Shown: positions 55,471 through 64,000 of the stretch, one piece after another | How the letters are laid out: every line of letters begins with the position of its first letter | Numbering within the stretch: position 1 is the first letter of the stretch | Source: a virus | Virus record (IMG/VR): IMGVR_UViG_3300037845_000036 | Span: 1-64,000 of that record | Strand: one strand, 5' to 3' | DNA: 64,000 bases | Translations under genes and position numbers: made by a program | The notes under the pieces: model-generated | What the model was told of the DNA's origin: nothing | What the model saw: the letters and a program-made list of their open reading frames with translations, nothing else | The model's database searches: none

Positions 55471-56181
55471 CTACGATTGGGGCGGCGTAACAATTGGATT
55501 TGGTAGGCGGCTACCCCACCCCGCGCTCGCTACACGTTTCCGCGCTTCTTCAGTAAGGCTCGGGACCATCAACCGTGCATACTCCGCCTCCCATCCCAGC
55601 GCCGTTGCGGGGTCGTTCCCCTGAGTTGACCAATTCTTCTGCCACGCGCCACCCAGCCAACACATCTCGGCCGCGATAAACAGATCCGGTAATTGATTGG
55701 ATATAAATGTCCCCGTCGTGTTTTGCGGACCCAGCGTCGCGGGGCGCTGCGTGCCAAAGCACGACATCCCGTACCCTTGATCTGGCGCGGGCGCCACCAA
55801 TACGGTTGCCTGATCAAGCGGTGCCCAATACGCGGGTACACTCGGCTGCGACGGGGCAGTTTCACTTGGGAATAGATTATCAAGCGTCTCACGGCTCGCG
55901 GGCAGTAGCGGTGTCCCGAATACTCCGCTCACAATCGGTCGCAGCACTTCTAAGACAATGAATGTCCCCACGTCAGTCGGCAATATAAAGGTGCGGCTAT
56001 TTTGGGTTAATTTGCCCGTATCATCCGTTACGCGAGTTGACAGCAGATCGAGATCGCGCAAGATACGATCTTCTGCAGCCAAAATTGCGGACGGCAGAAT
56101 ATCATTGAAGTCTGGGTCTTGCTCATACGCCGAATCTCCACACAATTGGGCCAGGGCTTTTAGGTTCTCGGCGTAATTCAC
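55471..56181 (-). CDS. Head-to-tail adaptor (gp4/gp11-like)
   Basis: 236 residues: MNYAENLKALAQLCGDSAYEQDPDFNDILPSAILAAEDRILRDLDL, then 'TFILPTDVGTFIVLEVLRPI', 'PSVPAYWAPLDQATVLVAPAPDQGYGMSCFGTQRP' and 'LPDLFIAAEMCWLGGAWQKNWSTQGNDPATALGWEAEYARL'. This is the layout of podovirus head-tail connector/adaptor proteins (T7 gp11 or P22 gp4 type). Directly upstream of the hub, as expected. Confidence 0.82.
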   Translation of the reverse strand: MNYAENLKALAQLCGDSAYEQDPDFNDILPSAILAAEDRILRDLDLLSTRVTDDTGKLTQNSRTFILPTDVGTFIVLEVLRPIVSGVFGTPLLPASRETLDNLFPSETAPSQPSVPAYWAPLDQATVLVAPAPDQGYGMSCFGTQRPATLGPQNTTGTFISNQLPDLFIAAEMCWLGGAWQKNWSTQGNDPATALGWEAEYARLMVPSLTEEARKRVASAGWGSRLPNPIVTPPQS

Positions 56182-56193
56182 TGATGACCCCCA

Positions 56194-58341
56194 CTACCCG
56201 CTAGAGCGTGTGATGACGCCACTATTGCTCCAGAGCGCGCCGCCAATATGAGGGTCGGAAGACGGCATAGACGGGATGATAATGAAATTGGACGCCCCCA
56301 CCGTAATGTAGTACCCATATACTCCCGTACTAATCAGTGCGAAATTCGTATAATCCGTCGAGTCATATTCAATTTTTGAATTAGTGCCACTGGTGTTCCC
56401 CAGATATATCCCAGCCGTCGATATGTTAGTAGAAGCGGGGATCGCTAAACCATATTGCCAATTTCCACTTACCTGGAATCCATACTGACTCGCAGTTGGG
56501 CTGCCCGTACTATTCGCGGTAAACCCATTGGCACTTCCGCCCCCCGGCGCGAACATATTTACGCCGGATGAAAGATCGGCGGTGAAAAATGGTAATCCCC
56601 CATTTGAACCATCAAACCAACGGTACTGACCGCCATTAGTGCTGCCTAGCCAATCCGTCCACGCACCGCCACTGGGAGCGCCATTGTTCGTACCATAATT
56701 TATCTTAGTTCCGACAAAACCGCTCGCCGACCCCGGCATCACGATACCTTGAGTCGTAACCACAGCAGACCCGGCGTCAAGCAGGCTTAGGTATTGAGTC
56801 GGACCAGCCGCTCCAAATGCGGCAGTCGCAACATCGCCACCAATATTACCCGCAAGGAAACTATACGCTAGATGTCCACTGCTGGCAGCGGCATAACTAT
56901 TATCGACGATGCCCTCAACCCCGAAAAGCGTAAGCGCCTGCGCGAGACTGCCATTCGCTGCGCTCGGATTGTGTGCTGAGAAAACGTTCCCTCCGTTCCC
57001 CGCACCGTATTGGTATGCATCTGCCGTCAACCCAGAAATAATAGGAACTGGACCTTGTGTTAATACAGTGCCAATCGTAGCGCCCAATCCATATGCATAA
57101 AGACCAACGATGTTCTTAGAGGTATTCTGCCACACTCCATCATTCGGCCCGAACGTCGCGAACCGACCACCATAGTTTGTATGCGGATAGGCATATATTT
57201 TGGTATCGCTATCACTGCTTTGCACATAGAGTGTATCTTGGAATGAATTTACCGTGTCACCTATTGTGCCAGACAACGGTAACTCAATCGCGTAAGCAGC
57301 ATTCTGTGTATACGTCGGGAAGAACAATGAGTTATTTGACGGTGCGCCATTGTATATCCCAGAAAGCACCGCCCCAAAAACTGGGTTGCTCAGAGTCCCC
57401 GTGCTGAGCAATGGATAGCCAGAAGCGGCAGGAGCGGCATTCGCTATGCCACCTGTGCCGTTCCCCAACAACACAGAGAATTGGGGTAAAATCGCGTCAC
57501 CCGTGCCGCCATTCGGTACAGGAAGTATACCAGTTACACCAGAGGCAAGAACCAATTGACCAAACGCCGGATCGCTAGTGGCCCCCTGCGAAAGCAGGGG
57601 ATACCCAGCCGTTCCGGGAACTGCGAAATTAACAGGTGATGTACCCTCACCCAACAACGCAGCGTGAGCGGTAAGTGATGTGCGCCCCGTCCCGCCTTGC
57701 CCCACAATCAGCGCCGCCGAGGTATAATAAAACACTTGCCAATTGCCCGAACCAAGCGCTGTGGCGAGCGCCATATCCCCTGCGCTAGTCGTGATCGTTG
57801 AACCCCCTGGCAAAATCAGCGACGTTGAATTGTAAACAAGTTGGGTTGCCCCTGTGAAAGAGAGAAATTTAACAATCCCCGGCGGGGCGCTTGTGCCAAA
57901 CGAATAAACTGGACCAGCGCCAGTAATTGTTATCAATGCTTGCGGTGCAGATCCTAAATCAGTCGTATCCTGCGCCAATAGCGATGTAGGCAATCCACCG
58001 CCAACATTGGTCATCCATATGTTATTGAGGCTGTCGAGATACGCGATGGGCAACCACAGGCTTTGTCGATTGTCCCAAATATTCAATATGTACGTGGTGG
58101 CATTCTGCGGCGTATTCAGCCACAGCGTCCCGAGCGAGGGGTTGGCAGGCGCGGTCGGCCCCGCATTCATCGATTGCAACGCATTAATGTCGCTCGCAGC
58201 GTCACCAAAGTTCTGGCGGATCGGTGCCGCGTTGTATGGGACGCCCTGGACTGGCTGCGTCGTGTTAATTGAAGACGCGGCGTGCGCCGAAGCGCACACC
58301 GCCATCACAAATATTAACGCGAACGCAGTAGCCAGTTTCAT
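56194..58341 (-). CDS. Tail fibre-like protein A with signal peptide
   Basis: 715 residues. MKLATAFALIFVMAVCASAHAAS is a clear Sec signal. Residues 24-80 (TQPVQGVPYNAAPIRQNFGDAASDINALQSMNAGPTAPANPSLGTLWLN) are nearly identical to protein B (58620). The rest is repeated beta segments ('GQGGTGRTSLTAHAALLGEGTSPVNF...AGYPLLSQGATSDPAFGQ' three times), then a unique tip. Exported tail fibre or adhesin. Coupled (ATGA) to the gene at 58338. Confidence 0.7.
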   Translation of the reverse strand: MKLATAFALIFVMAVCASAHAASSINTTQPVQGVPYNAAPIRQNFGDAASDINALQSMNAGPTAPANPSLGTLWLNTPQNATTYILNIWDNRQSLWLPIAYLDSLNNIWMTNVGGGLPTSLLAQDTTDLGSAPQALITITGAGPVYSFGTSAPPGIVKFLSFTGATQLVYNSTSLILPGGSTITTSAGDMALATALGSGNWQVFYYTSAALIVGQGGTGRTSLTAHAALLGEGTSPVNFAVPGTAGYPLLSQGATSDPAFGQLVLASGVTGILPVPNGGTGDAILPQFSVLLGNGTGGIANAAPAASGYPLLSTGTLSNPVFGAVLSGIYNGAPSNNSLFFPTYTQNAAYAIELPLSGTIGDTVNSFQDTLYVQSSDSDTKIYAYPHTNYGGRFATFGPNDGVWQNTSKNIVGLYAYGLGATIGTVLTQGPVPIISGLTADAYQYGAGNGGNVFSAHNPSAANGSLAQALTLFGVEGIVDNSYAAASSGHLAYSFLAGNIGGDVATAAFGAAGPTQYLSLLDAGSAVVTTQGIVMPGSASGFVGTKINYGTNNGAPSGGAWTDWLGSTNGGQYRWFDGSNGGLPFFTADLSSGVNMFAPGGGSANGFTANSTGSPTASQYGFQVSGNWQYGLAIPASTNISTAGIYLGNTSGTNSKIEYDSTDYTNFALISTGVYGYYITVGASNFIIIPSMPSSDPHIGGALWSNSGVITRSSG

Positions 58342-58610
58342 TTCTTAGGTACCGCGCACCCTGGCGCGTCACCGCACCATCCTTTCCAGTATTTGGCTGT
58401 TTCCTCAGCTTGCGCACGTGCCGAATTGGCGCTCAACATATAAGCGCGCAACCTCTCCATGACGTGCTCTTGCTCATTCATGTACGCCTGCCACTCAGCG
58501 CCAAGTTGCGCTTGAGGATCGGGGGCTTGCGGCGCCAATCCCTGCGCCATCACCAACGCGGGAACCGCAACCAATATCGGCAACAAAATCGAAAGCTTCA
58601 TCCGCATCAT
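58338..58610 (-). CDS. Small exported coiled-coil protein
   Basis: 90 residues; a signal (MKLSILLPILVAVPALVMAQG) and a helical mature part (EWQAYMNEQEHVMERLRAYMLSANSARAQAEETAKYWKGWCGDAPGC). Lies between the two related fibres. Possibly their assembly partner; function unknown. Confidence 0.55.
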   Translation of the reverse strand: MMRMKLSILLPILVAVPALVMAQGLAPQAPDPQAQLGAEWQAYMNEQEHVMERLRAYMLSANSARAQAEETAKYWKGWCGDAPGCAVPKK

Positions 58611-58619
58611 TTAGTTCCT

Positions 58620-60146
58620 TTAGTTGCAAGAGGTAACAATGCCATTCACGATGACAAGATTCGTAAAACCTATATGAAAAGTGCATGAAGCGCCAGTCGC
58701 CAACGCTAGCGTTCCACTAGCGGCGGGAAACGCAATGCTGTAATTCGTAGCGCTGGCATTCAGGGTGGAAATTGCTGTATATCCCATCGAAGATCCGAAA
58801 AGATCAATAGGCATCGTTGCCGAAATAACACCGTTGAACGTCGCGGCACCATCTACCGTCAACGGCACATTCAAGATATGCACTAACCCTGTACCAAGCG
58901 CGGTGATATTAAGATTTTGATTCGTATCGCAAGTGCTTTGCGGTTGAATTGAAGCGGGGATCGATGTGGCACGCGCAAGAAACAGAATATAATTGCACGC
59001 GGTACCGATAGAGTTGAAATTTGCGACCTGATTACCGAGATAATCGTAAACTGCAAGCGCATTGCCGTTTGAGCCAGTCAGACGGCCGTTCACCAAATCA
59101 AAATTCAAGCCGCCATTGCTCAAAAATACCTGTGTGCGTCCAGCTTCGTCGAGAATTTCGTCTATATATCCATTTTTCCACGCCTGCCCTACTCCCCCGA
59201 GATTCCAGATGTCCCCAATCGCGGGAGTAAATGCCGGAAGTGACCCATTTATGGCTACTATCTGAGGCGTCCCGTTAACATATACCGACCAATCGCAATC
59301 ACCGTTCTCTGCGCCCGCAGTAGTCGTCGCCAAACCGCAATTCTGCACGACTCCATTGATCTCTGTGGACGCAGCATTGGGCGATGTCCACGTAATCGTT
59401 CCCGCCGCACCGTTCATCACTGTATAATTCGTGGCGCTACCGTCAAAAAATGTGCCGGTCATCGCCAGCGTATTCGACCCGAGTGATGCGCCCCCCAGAG
59501 CCAACGTCGTAAAGGCCGGATTAGGACTAGGACCGACAAAGCCAACCTGCCAGCGACCGCCTCCGAGAGAAAGGGCGATAGTCGAGCTATTAGCCCGCGG
59601 TATGTAATTCGCCGAACCCGGCAACTGCATATACGTTGCGTTGTAAACAAGCGTGGGCGAACCAAGGAAAATCAAAAATTTCATCACGCCAGCGGGCGTA
59701 GACGCACCAAATGACGCAATCGATTGCGAGCCAGTTATCTGCACCGCTGCTTGAGGAACAGACCCCAAATCCGTTGTCGCCGCACTCAATAAACTCGGAA
59801 GTGTCCCGCCCCCTACAGGTGGCTCCCAAATTCCCGTCGATGAATTGATGGACGCGATTGGTACCCAGGAATTTGATGCGGGTATCCATATGCTAAGTGC
59901 ATAAGTGACTCCGCTTGTATTGAGCCATAGCGTTCCGAGCGATGGATTGGCAGGCGCGGTCGGTCCCGCATTCATTGACTGGAGCGCATTGATGTCGTTC
60001 GCAGCGTCACCAAAGTTCTGACGGATCGGCGAAGCGTTGTACGGAACGCCTTGGACTGGCTGCGTTACGTCAATCGATGATGCGGCATAGGCGGGCACTA
60101 CCCCGATGGTAATTAGCGCGGTAATAATGCAACGGGTAAGGAACAC
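58620..60146 (-). CDS. Tail fibre-like protein B with signal peptide
   Basis: 508 residues, GTG start (AGAGG directly before it). Signal MFLTRCIITALITIGVVPAYAAS, then the same anchor module as protein A (TQPVQGVPYNASPIRQNFGDAANDINALQSMNAGP...). The centre and C-terminus are different, with single-copy beta segments and two Cys near the end (ASCTFHIGF...VTSCN). Same anchor, different tip: a modular receptor-binding pair. Confidence 0.7.
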   Translation of the reverse strand: MFLTRCIITALITIGVVPAYAASSIDVTQPVQGVPYNASPIRQNFGDAANDINALQSMNAGPTAPANPSLGTLWLNTSGVTYALSIWIPASNSWVPIASINSSTGIWEPPVGGGTLPSLLSAATTDLGSVPQAAVQITGSQSIASFGASTPAGVMKFLIFLGSPTLVYNATYMQLPGSANYIPRANSSTIALSLGGGRWQVGFVGPSPNPAFTTLALGGASLGSNTLAMTGTFFDGSATNYTVMNGAAGTITWTSPNAASTEINGVVQNCGLATTTAGAENGDCDWSVYVNGTPQIVAINGSLPAFTPAIGDIWNLGGVGQAWKNGYIDEILDEAGRTQVFLSNGGLNFDLVNGRLTGSNGNALAVYDYLGNQVANFNSIGTACNYILFLARATSIPASIQPQSTCDTNQNLNITALGTGLVHILNVPLTVDGAATFNGVISATMPIDLFGSSMGYTAISTLNASATNYSIAFPAASGTLALATGASCTFHIGFTNLVIVNGIVTSCN

Positions 60147-60157
60147 CTCTTACATCC

Positions 60158-61558
60158 CTAACAGGTATGAGTTGGGCTAGGCGGTGTGCCTACCTGCGAC
60201 GGCATGAAGCCTGGCGGCCCCCAAAATCCGGGAGTACCCCAAGTCGCTGGCTGAACAGGGAACGAAACTGGCGACGCATAAACTGGGCTGTTACTCGGCA
60301 ATGTGTATTCCCAACCGCAGGTAAAATTTGGATTACTGGTTTGCGGATTGCTGTCGCTGCCTGCGCTCCCCGAAGTCGAGAGCGTACCCGATGTACCATA
60401 GTTATAATAATTATTCGGGCCAATCGTACTTGTACCGCAAGGCCCAGTATTGCAGGGATAGCCGCCTCCTGAACCACTATTGAGTTTTGCCAATATAAGC
60501 GAAGCTGTAAACGAGTTCCCGCTTGGCGTACCACTTTCATTTTGAATAGTCAGGATTTGCCCACTCGCACCCGTCGAGAGATCGCAGATATTCCCGGTCG
60601 AAACGTTATTGCTGCCGCCGTGATAGAAGACGCATGGATATGCGCTACCGCCACCCACACGCTCAACATTGCTCAGAATCGTGAAATTGCTGCTTAGATC
60701 GTCAATGTAGATGGCGTTCGCCCCGCCACCCGCCGATCCATCTTGCACGTAATTATATTCAATAATTTCGCCACTCTGCGTCTGTGCGCTGTTGTTCTCC
60801 ATATAGATGCCGCCACAGTCAGAGAATGCAGTCGCGTAGTTGTAGACATAATTGTAAGCAATCAGGAGATTGTTCGCCCCACCAGAGGTTTGCGGAAATG
60901 TCGCAATTCCCATACAGACTGTCGTATCAACACGATTATGAATGATCTGGCCGTTGGCCGCGTTCTGAGTAACAATCCCAGCGCTGCCCTGCACGCCAGT
61001 ATCAGTGATATTTGTAACCCAGACATTCTTGATTAATGGCGCACTGCCTGTTGTTTCGATCCCGTAGGCCCGATAATTCTCAAATACCAAACCGTTAACC
61101 GTTAGGTTATTGGCGGCAGAATAGATTCCACAACCCACCCCACTACTACCACTCGCTCCGCCATTTATGAACGCCGACAGATACCCATCGGGGGGGTAAT
61201 AAGACCATATTTCGCCATTATCTGCCGTCGTCAGATCAAGAATCGAAGACAGACTTCCATCACAATCCGTGCCAGTCCCGCTAGGCGCATAGGTACCTGC
61301 GCGGACATAGCAAGTTTTGATCGTGCTCGCGCGCATCGCTGTTTGACATTTTCCAAGGGTTTGGAACGGTGCGGCAAGTGTGCCAATATTGCTGTCACTG
61401 CCTAACGGAGACACAACAAAGCCGGGAGGCAACGGCGCAGGACGCGTGCGTGAATACAGCGACGATTTAGCGCGCGCCCCAACATCGATCGTGGCACCAG
61501 CAAAAACGGGTGCCGCAATGCCAAAGACAAAAAATAGACAGGCAACGATACGTTTCAT
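60158..61558 (-). CDS. Exported right-handed beta-helix protein
   Basis: 466 residues. Signal MKRIVACLFFVFGIAAPVFA. A 'GSDSNIGTLAAPFQTLGKC' opening typical of pectate-lyase-like phage spikes, then stacked turns (NNLTVNGLVFENYRAYGIETT, APLIKNVWVTNITDTGV, GQIIHNRVDTTV, GEIIEYNYVQDGS). Many Cys and Asn ladders. Could bind or cleave polysaccharide; no catalytic residues identified with confidence. Confidence 0.8.
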   Translation of the reverse strand: MKRIVACLFFVFGIAAPVFAGATIDVGARAKSSLYSRTRPAPLPPGFVVSPLGSDSNIGTLAAPFQTLGKCQTAMRASTIKTCYVRAGTYAPSGTGTDCDGSLSSILDLTTADNGEIWSYYPPDGYLSAFINGGASGSSGVGCGIYSAANNLTVNGLVFENYRAYGIETTGSAPLIKNVWVTNITDTGVQGSAGIVTQNAANGQIIHNRVDTTVCMGIATFPQTSGGANNLLIAYNYVYNYATAFSDCGGIYMENNSAQTQSGEIIEYNYVQDGSAGGGANAIYIDDLSSNFTILSNVERVGGGSAYPCVFYHGGSNNVSTGNICDLSTGASGQILTIQNESGTPSGNSFTASLILAKLNSGSGGGYPCNTGPCGTSTIGPNNYYNYGTSGTLSTSGSAGSDSNPQTSNPNFTCGWEYTLPSNSPVYASPVSFPVQPATWGTPGFWGPPGFMPSQVGTPPSPTHTC

Positions 61559-61561
61559 CGG

Positions 61562-62053
61562 TCAATAATCTGCGCAAGAGATCACGGCATTTACAACGGT
61601 TGACGACGTTAGGTTGGTCGCAAAGGTCATCTGCACTGTGTCGCCACTGATCAGCCGCAGAAATGGATTGCCATCACTATTGAGCGGCAACCCAACCCAG
61701 ATTGTCGGCGCGAACAAATTCATTGGCGGGACACCATTGGCAAAGCCCGCGCTTGCCACGGTCGTAACTGCTGTTCCACCATATTTGACAGTGCTATTCA
61801 CGATCTGCACTGTAATGAGATGCGTCGCGCTCCCGTCATTGGTTGTCAGCCACAAAGCGCTACAATCGGAGCCATTTGACCCCGCCGCATAGAGAGTCTT
61901 ATACGTGCCCGCGCTATCGGTACCCTGAAGAAATTGGACAACGCCCCGATTAGGCGTCTGCGGCGTAACCGGACTGTTTGGTGTGACCGCAGCGCTCGCC
62001 GGTAATGCCAGTAGCGACAAAAACGCAAGACATAACAAGAAACGACGGAACAT
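61562..62053 (-). CDS. Exported small beta protein
   Basis: 163 residues from the ATG at 62053. Signal MFRRFLLCLAFLSLLALPASA, then 'VVQFLQGTDSAGTYKTLYAAGSNGSDCSALWLTTNDGSATHLITVQIVN', a compact beta fold with 'PPMNLFAPTIWVGLPLNSDGNPFLRLISGDTVQMTF'. It resembles small phage structural/decoration proteins but has a Sec signal. Confidence 0.6.
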   Translation of the reverse strand: MFRRFLLCLAFLSLLALPASAAVTPNSPVTPQTPNRGVVQFLQGTDSAGTYKTLYAAGSNGSDCSALWLTTNDGSATHLITVQIVNSTVKYGGTAVTTVASAGFANGVPPMNLFAPTIWVGLPLNSDGNPFLRLISGDTVQMTFATNLTSSTVVNAVISCADY

Positions 62054-62055
62054 TA

Positions 62056-64000
62056 TCAAATCCCTCCATAAACAGCGTGCGTGATCGTTGCTGTTGCAGC
62101 CTGTATCGCCTTAACTGCCAATGTATTAATTGTTGTAAAGGTTGCCGCACCCGGCACCGCCCCGCCAATAGTGCCTGGCGATGCAAAGGTAGCTCCGTTC
62201 AAGCTCGATGCATTTAGGTTCGCAACGTTTGTTGTACTGCTTACCGTAAATGGCGCTGTCCCCGTCGAAACAGTAGAGGTAAACGTTACGCAATTCAGGC
62301 TTGTTGTATTAGTTGGCAACACGCACGCTGGCGTACCACCAGAATTCAATAAGGTAAGATCGTTTACGCTGCCCTTGCCTATAAGAGTGAGACCGCCCGT
62401 TGTAGATGTTAAGTAAATATCACCTTCGCCATTCGCAGCTAAGGTCGGGGCGCTCGCCTCGCCACCAATCCCGAGCGTGCCTGCCCCTTGCGTCGGCAAG
62501 GTCGTTCCCGTAACCGCCTCATAACCTGTTACGGTAACGCTAGTCGAAGCCGTCAACCCGGAAATCGTTGGGTTTGTCCCGCCTACAGGTGAACCCGATC
62601 CCGTAGCGTTTCCCCCCAGCAACGTAGCAACGCCTGTACCCAACCCACTCACGCCAGTAGAAATCGGCAGACCTGTCGCATTAGTTAACGTGCCAGATGC
62701 CGGCGTACCCAACGCAGGAGTCGTCAAGGTCAAATTCGTTGCCGCAAGCCCGCTCGGCAGCGTAGTTGAAATAGAAGGCACTCCAGAAGCCGATGTCACC
62801 AGCACACCGCTGTTCGCGGTAGCCAAATTCCCCAAGACACCCGCATTATCGTAAAGTAATCCTTTTGTCGTTCCGCTTGAAATCGTAGTTGTGCCAACGG
62901 CGATGCTTGATGCAGCGGCACCAACTGCCGTGATAACGCCGCCAGATGCGGTAATCGTCACGTTATCGACTTCAACCACACCGAACGCACTCGCAGATCC
63001 TTTTGCGACCGTAATCGCACCAGCGGTGTCCGTAATGATCGTCCCATCAGGCTTCACACAACCAATCTGTGATGAGGTTGCCGTCGTGCAAGCGATAGTC
63101 CCAGCGGTTATTGTAAGCGTTGAACCGTCGCCCTGCAGGATGCCCTCGGCCACACTCGTGCCAACGGGCAGCCCGACGTAATTCCCGGCTGTAACCGACC
63201 CTGAAACATTCAGAGATGTGCCCGTTGCCGCGCCTAGAACTGGCGTAACAAATGTCGGCGTTGTAGTGCCCGCTGGCCCACCTGACCCAGACGCAGTACC
63301 GCTCAATAATGTCGCGACCCCCGTGCCGAGACCGCTAACACCCGTTGAAATCGGCAACCCCGTAACATTGGTCATTGTTCCCGACGCGGGGGTACCCAAA
63401 ACGGGTGCGGTCATCGTCGGTGCCGTAAGGGTCTTATTTGTTAATGTCTGAGTAGCCGCCAGCGTAACGACCGTCCCCGTAGTGCTAGGGAACGTCATTG
63501 TTGTTCCATCGGTCCCAGCCAATGTCAATGAATTGCTGAATGTTAGCGTTTTCCCGGCACTGCCCGTTAATGTATAGGTTCCTGTCGTAAATGCATTTCC
63601 GTTTATGCTTGTCGCTGTTGCCACTCCTAAAGATGGCGAAGTCAGCACCATATTACTCGCAGAAAGACCACTTGGAAGCGCAGTAGAAAACGATGGAACA
63701 CCACTTCCGTTGGCGCTTAAAACACCATTATTCGTAGTAACGATATTGCCTAATGTCCCCGCATTGTCATAAAGAATCGCGTTACTAGTTCCACTAGTAA
63801 CCGTCGTCGAACCAACCGCGATGCTCGTGAGTGCCGACCCTACGGCGGTAATCACACCCCCCGAAGCCGTAATGGTGGTCCCGTCCACCTCCACAACCCC
63901 AAACGTACTAGACGAGCCTACTGGCAATCCGACATAGGTTGACCCCGTAAGCGTCGTAAATGTGCCCGCAGCCGCGACCGTTTGCCCAATCGCTGGCGGA
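62056..64000 (-). CDS. Tail fibre with duplicated repeats (5' end outside window)
   Basis: The frame is open through 64,000, so the N-terminus is missing; the first in-frame TTG at 63927 is not a convincing start. The visible 648 residues contain two copies of a block of about 150 residues ([20 protein letters not shown] ... LYDNAG.LGN ... GVPS.ST.LPSGL ... [20 protein letters not shown]), as in collar/fibre shafts. The C-terminal domain has '[18 protein letters not shown]'. Whether it has a signal peptide cannot be seen. Confidence 0.75.
   Translation of the reverse strand, partial: PPAIGQTVAAAGTFTTLTGSTYVGLPVGSSSTFGVVEVDGTTITASGGVITAVGSALTSIAVGSTTVTSGTSNAILYDNAGTLGNIVTTNNGVLSANGSGVPSFSTALPSGLSASNMVLTSPSLGVATATSINGNAFTTGTYTLTGSAGKTLTFSNSLTLAGTDGTTMTFPSTTGTVVTLAATQTLTNKTLTAPTMTAPVLGTPASGTMTNVTGLPISTGVSGLGTGVATLLSGTASGSGGPAGTTTPTFVTPVLGAATGTSLNVSGSVTAGNYVGLPVGTSVAEGILQGDGSTLTITAGTIACTTATSSQIGCVKPDGTIITDTAGAITVAKGSASAFGVVEVDNVTITASGGVITAVGAAASSIAVGTTTISSGTTKGLLYDNAGVLGNLATANSGVLVTSASGVPSISTTLPSGLAATNLTLTTPALGTPASGTLTNATGLPISTGVSGLGTGVATLLGGNATGSGSPVGGTNPTISGLTASTSVTVTGYEAVTGTTLPTQGAGTLGIGGEASAPTLAANGEGDIYLTSTTGGLTLIGKGSVNDLTLLNSGGTPACVLPTNTTSLNCVTFTSTVSTGTAPFTVSSTTNVANLNASSLNGATFASPGTIGGAVPGAATFTTINTLAVKAIQAATATITHAVYGGI

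Noticed and set aside
62056-63927. Fibre gene starting at 63927
   Set aside because: That codon is TTG within a continuing open frame that reaches the window edge with the same repeat pattern, so the true start is outside.

Overview
The window reads as part of a temperate, podovirus-like phage or prophage of an alphaproteobacterium, probably in the Hyphomicrobiales. It is mosaic, with both strands in use. The evidence for a phage is: a tyrosine integrase; long runs of tiny overlapping genes; a late block with a gp4/gp11-like adaptor, a tail hub protein, two giant internal virion proteins (one with a tail-lysozyme domain), S74- and beta-helix-type tail proteins; and a lysis cassette with a GH24 endolysin. 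Host clues are a Rap1a-like secreted protein, DUF1003, a GapR-like protein and an IS1595-family element. Terminase, portal, capsid and replication genes are not in view, and the last fibre gene runs off the right edge.

Layout. (1) 1-2.6 kb, rightward: the end of a nonapeptide-repeat protein, then a ParB-like protein and small genes. (2) 7.77-2.73 kb, leftward: RHH regulator, box-flanked small genes, a C5-methylase fragment, integrase, lysozyme-like, HNH and VRR-NUC proteins. (3) 7.84-9.44 kb, rightward: a second ParB-like protein plus an MT-A70 adenine methylase; then an HNH protein on the other strand. (4) 10,195-13,151: an intact IS1595-family element with passenger genes, 47-bp inverted ends and an 8-bp target duplication. 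(5) 13.3-18.0 kb, rightward: a four-gene module (coiled-coil protein, ClpB-like AAA+ with a dead first ATPase site, two membrane proteins). (6) 24.4-18.0 kb, leftward: small early genes including HTH, J-domain, MazG-like, GapR-like and a candidate Acb2/Tad1-type anti-defence protein. (7) 24.6-31.3 kb, rightward: small early genes and a candidate structured RNA. (8) 64-31.3 kb, leftward: late genes, from tail fibres through adaptor, hub, internal virion proteins, S74 fibre and SGNH hydrolase to lysis and several tiny membrane proteins.

The most striking feature is a dispersed sequence box, TTAA-N6-TTAA. In the direction of transcription it usually extends to CGTTAA-N6-TTAAAGGA. I count 31 exact intact copies between 391 and 36,899, almost all at gene junctions, on both strands. 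One TTAA normally holds the stop codon of the upstream gene and the other end forms the Shine-Dalgarno of the next. The IS element sits inside a further copy, which is restored exactly when the element and one target repeat are removed. The box therefore looks like the cassette boundary and/or operator of this phage.

Two small conserved-looking genes appear broken by frameshift or nonsense changes (19.4-19.6 kb and 34.2-34.3 kb), and a cytosine methylase has lost its catalytic lobe. This suggests gene decay in a prophage, or local sequence error. All functional calls come from reading motifs by eye; no database search was run.
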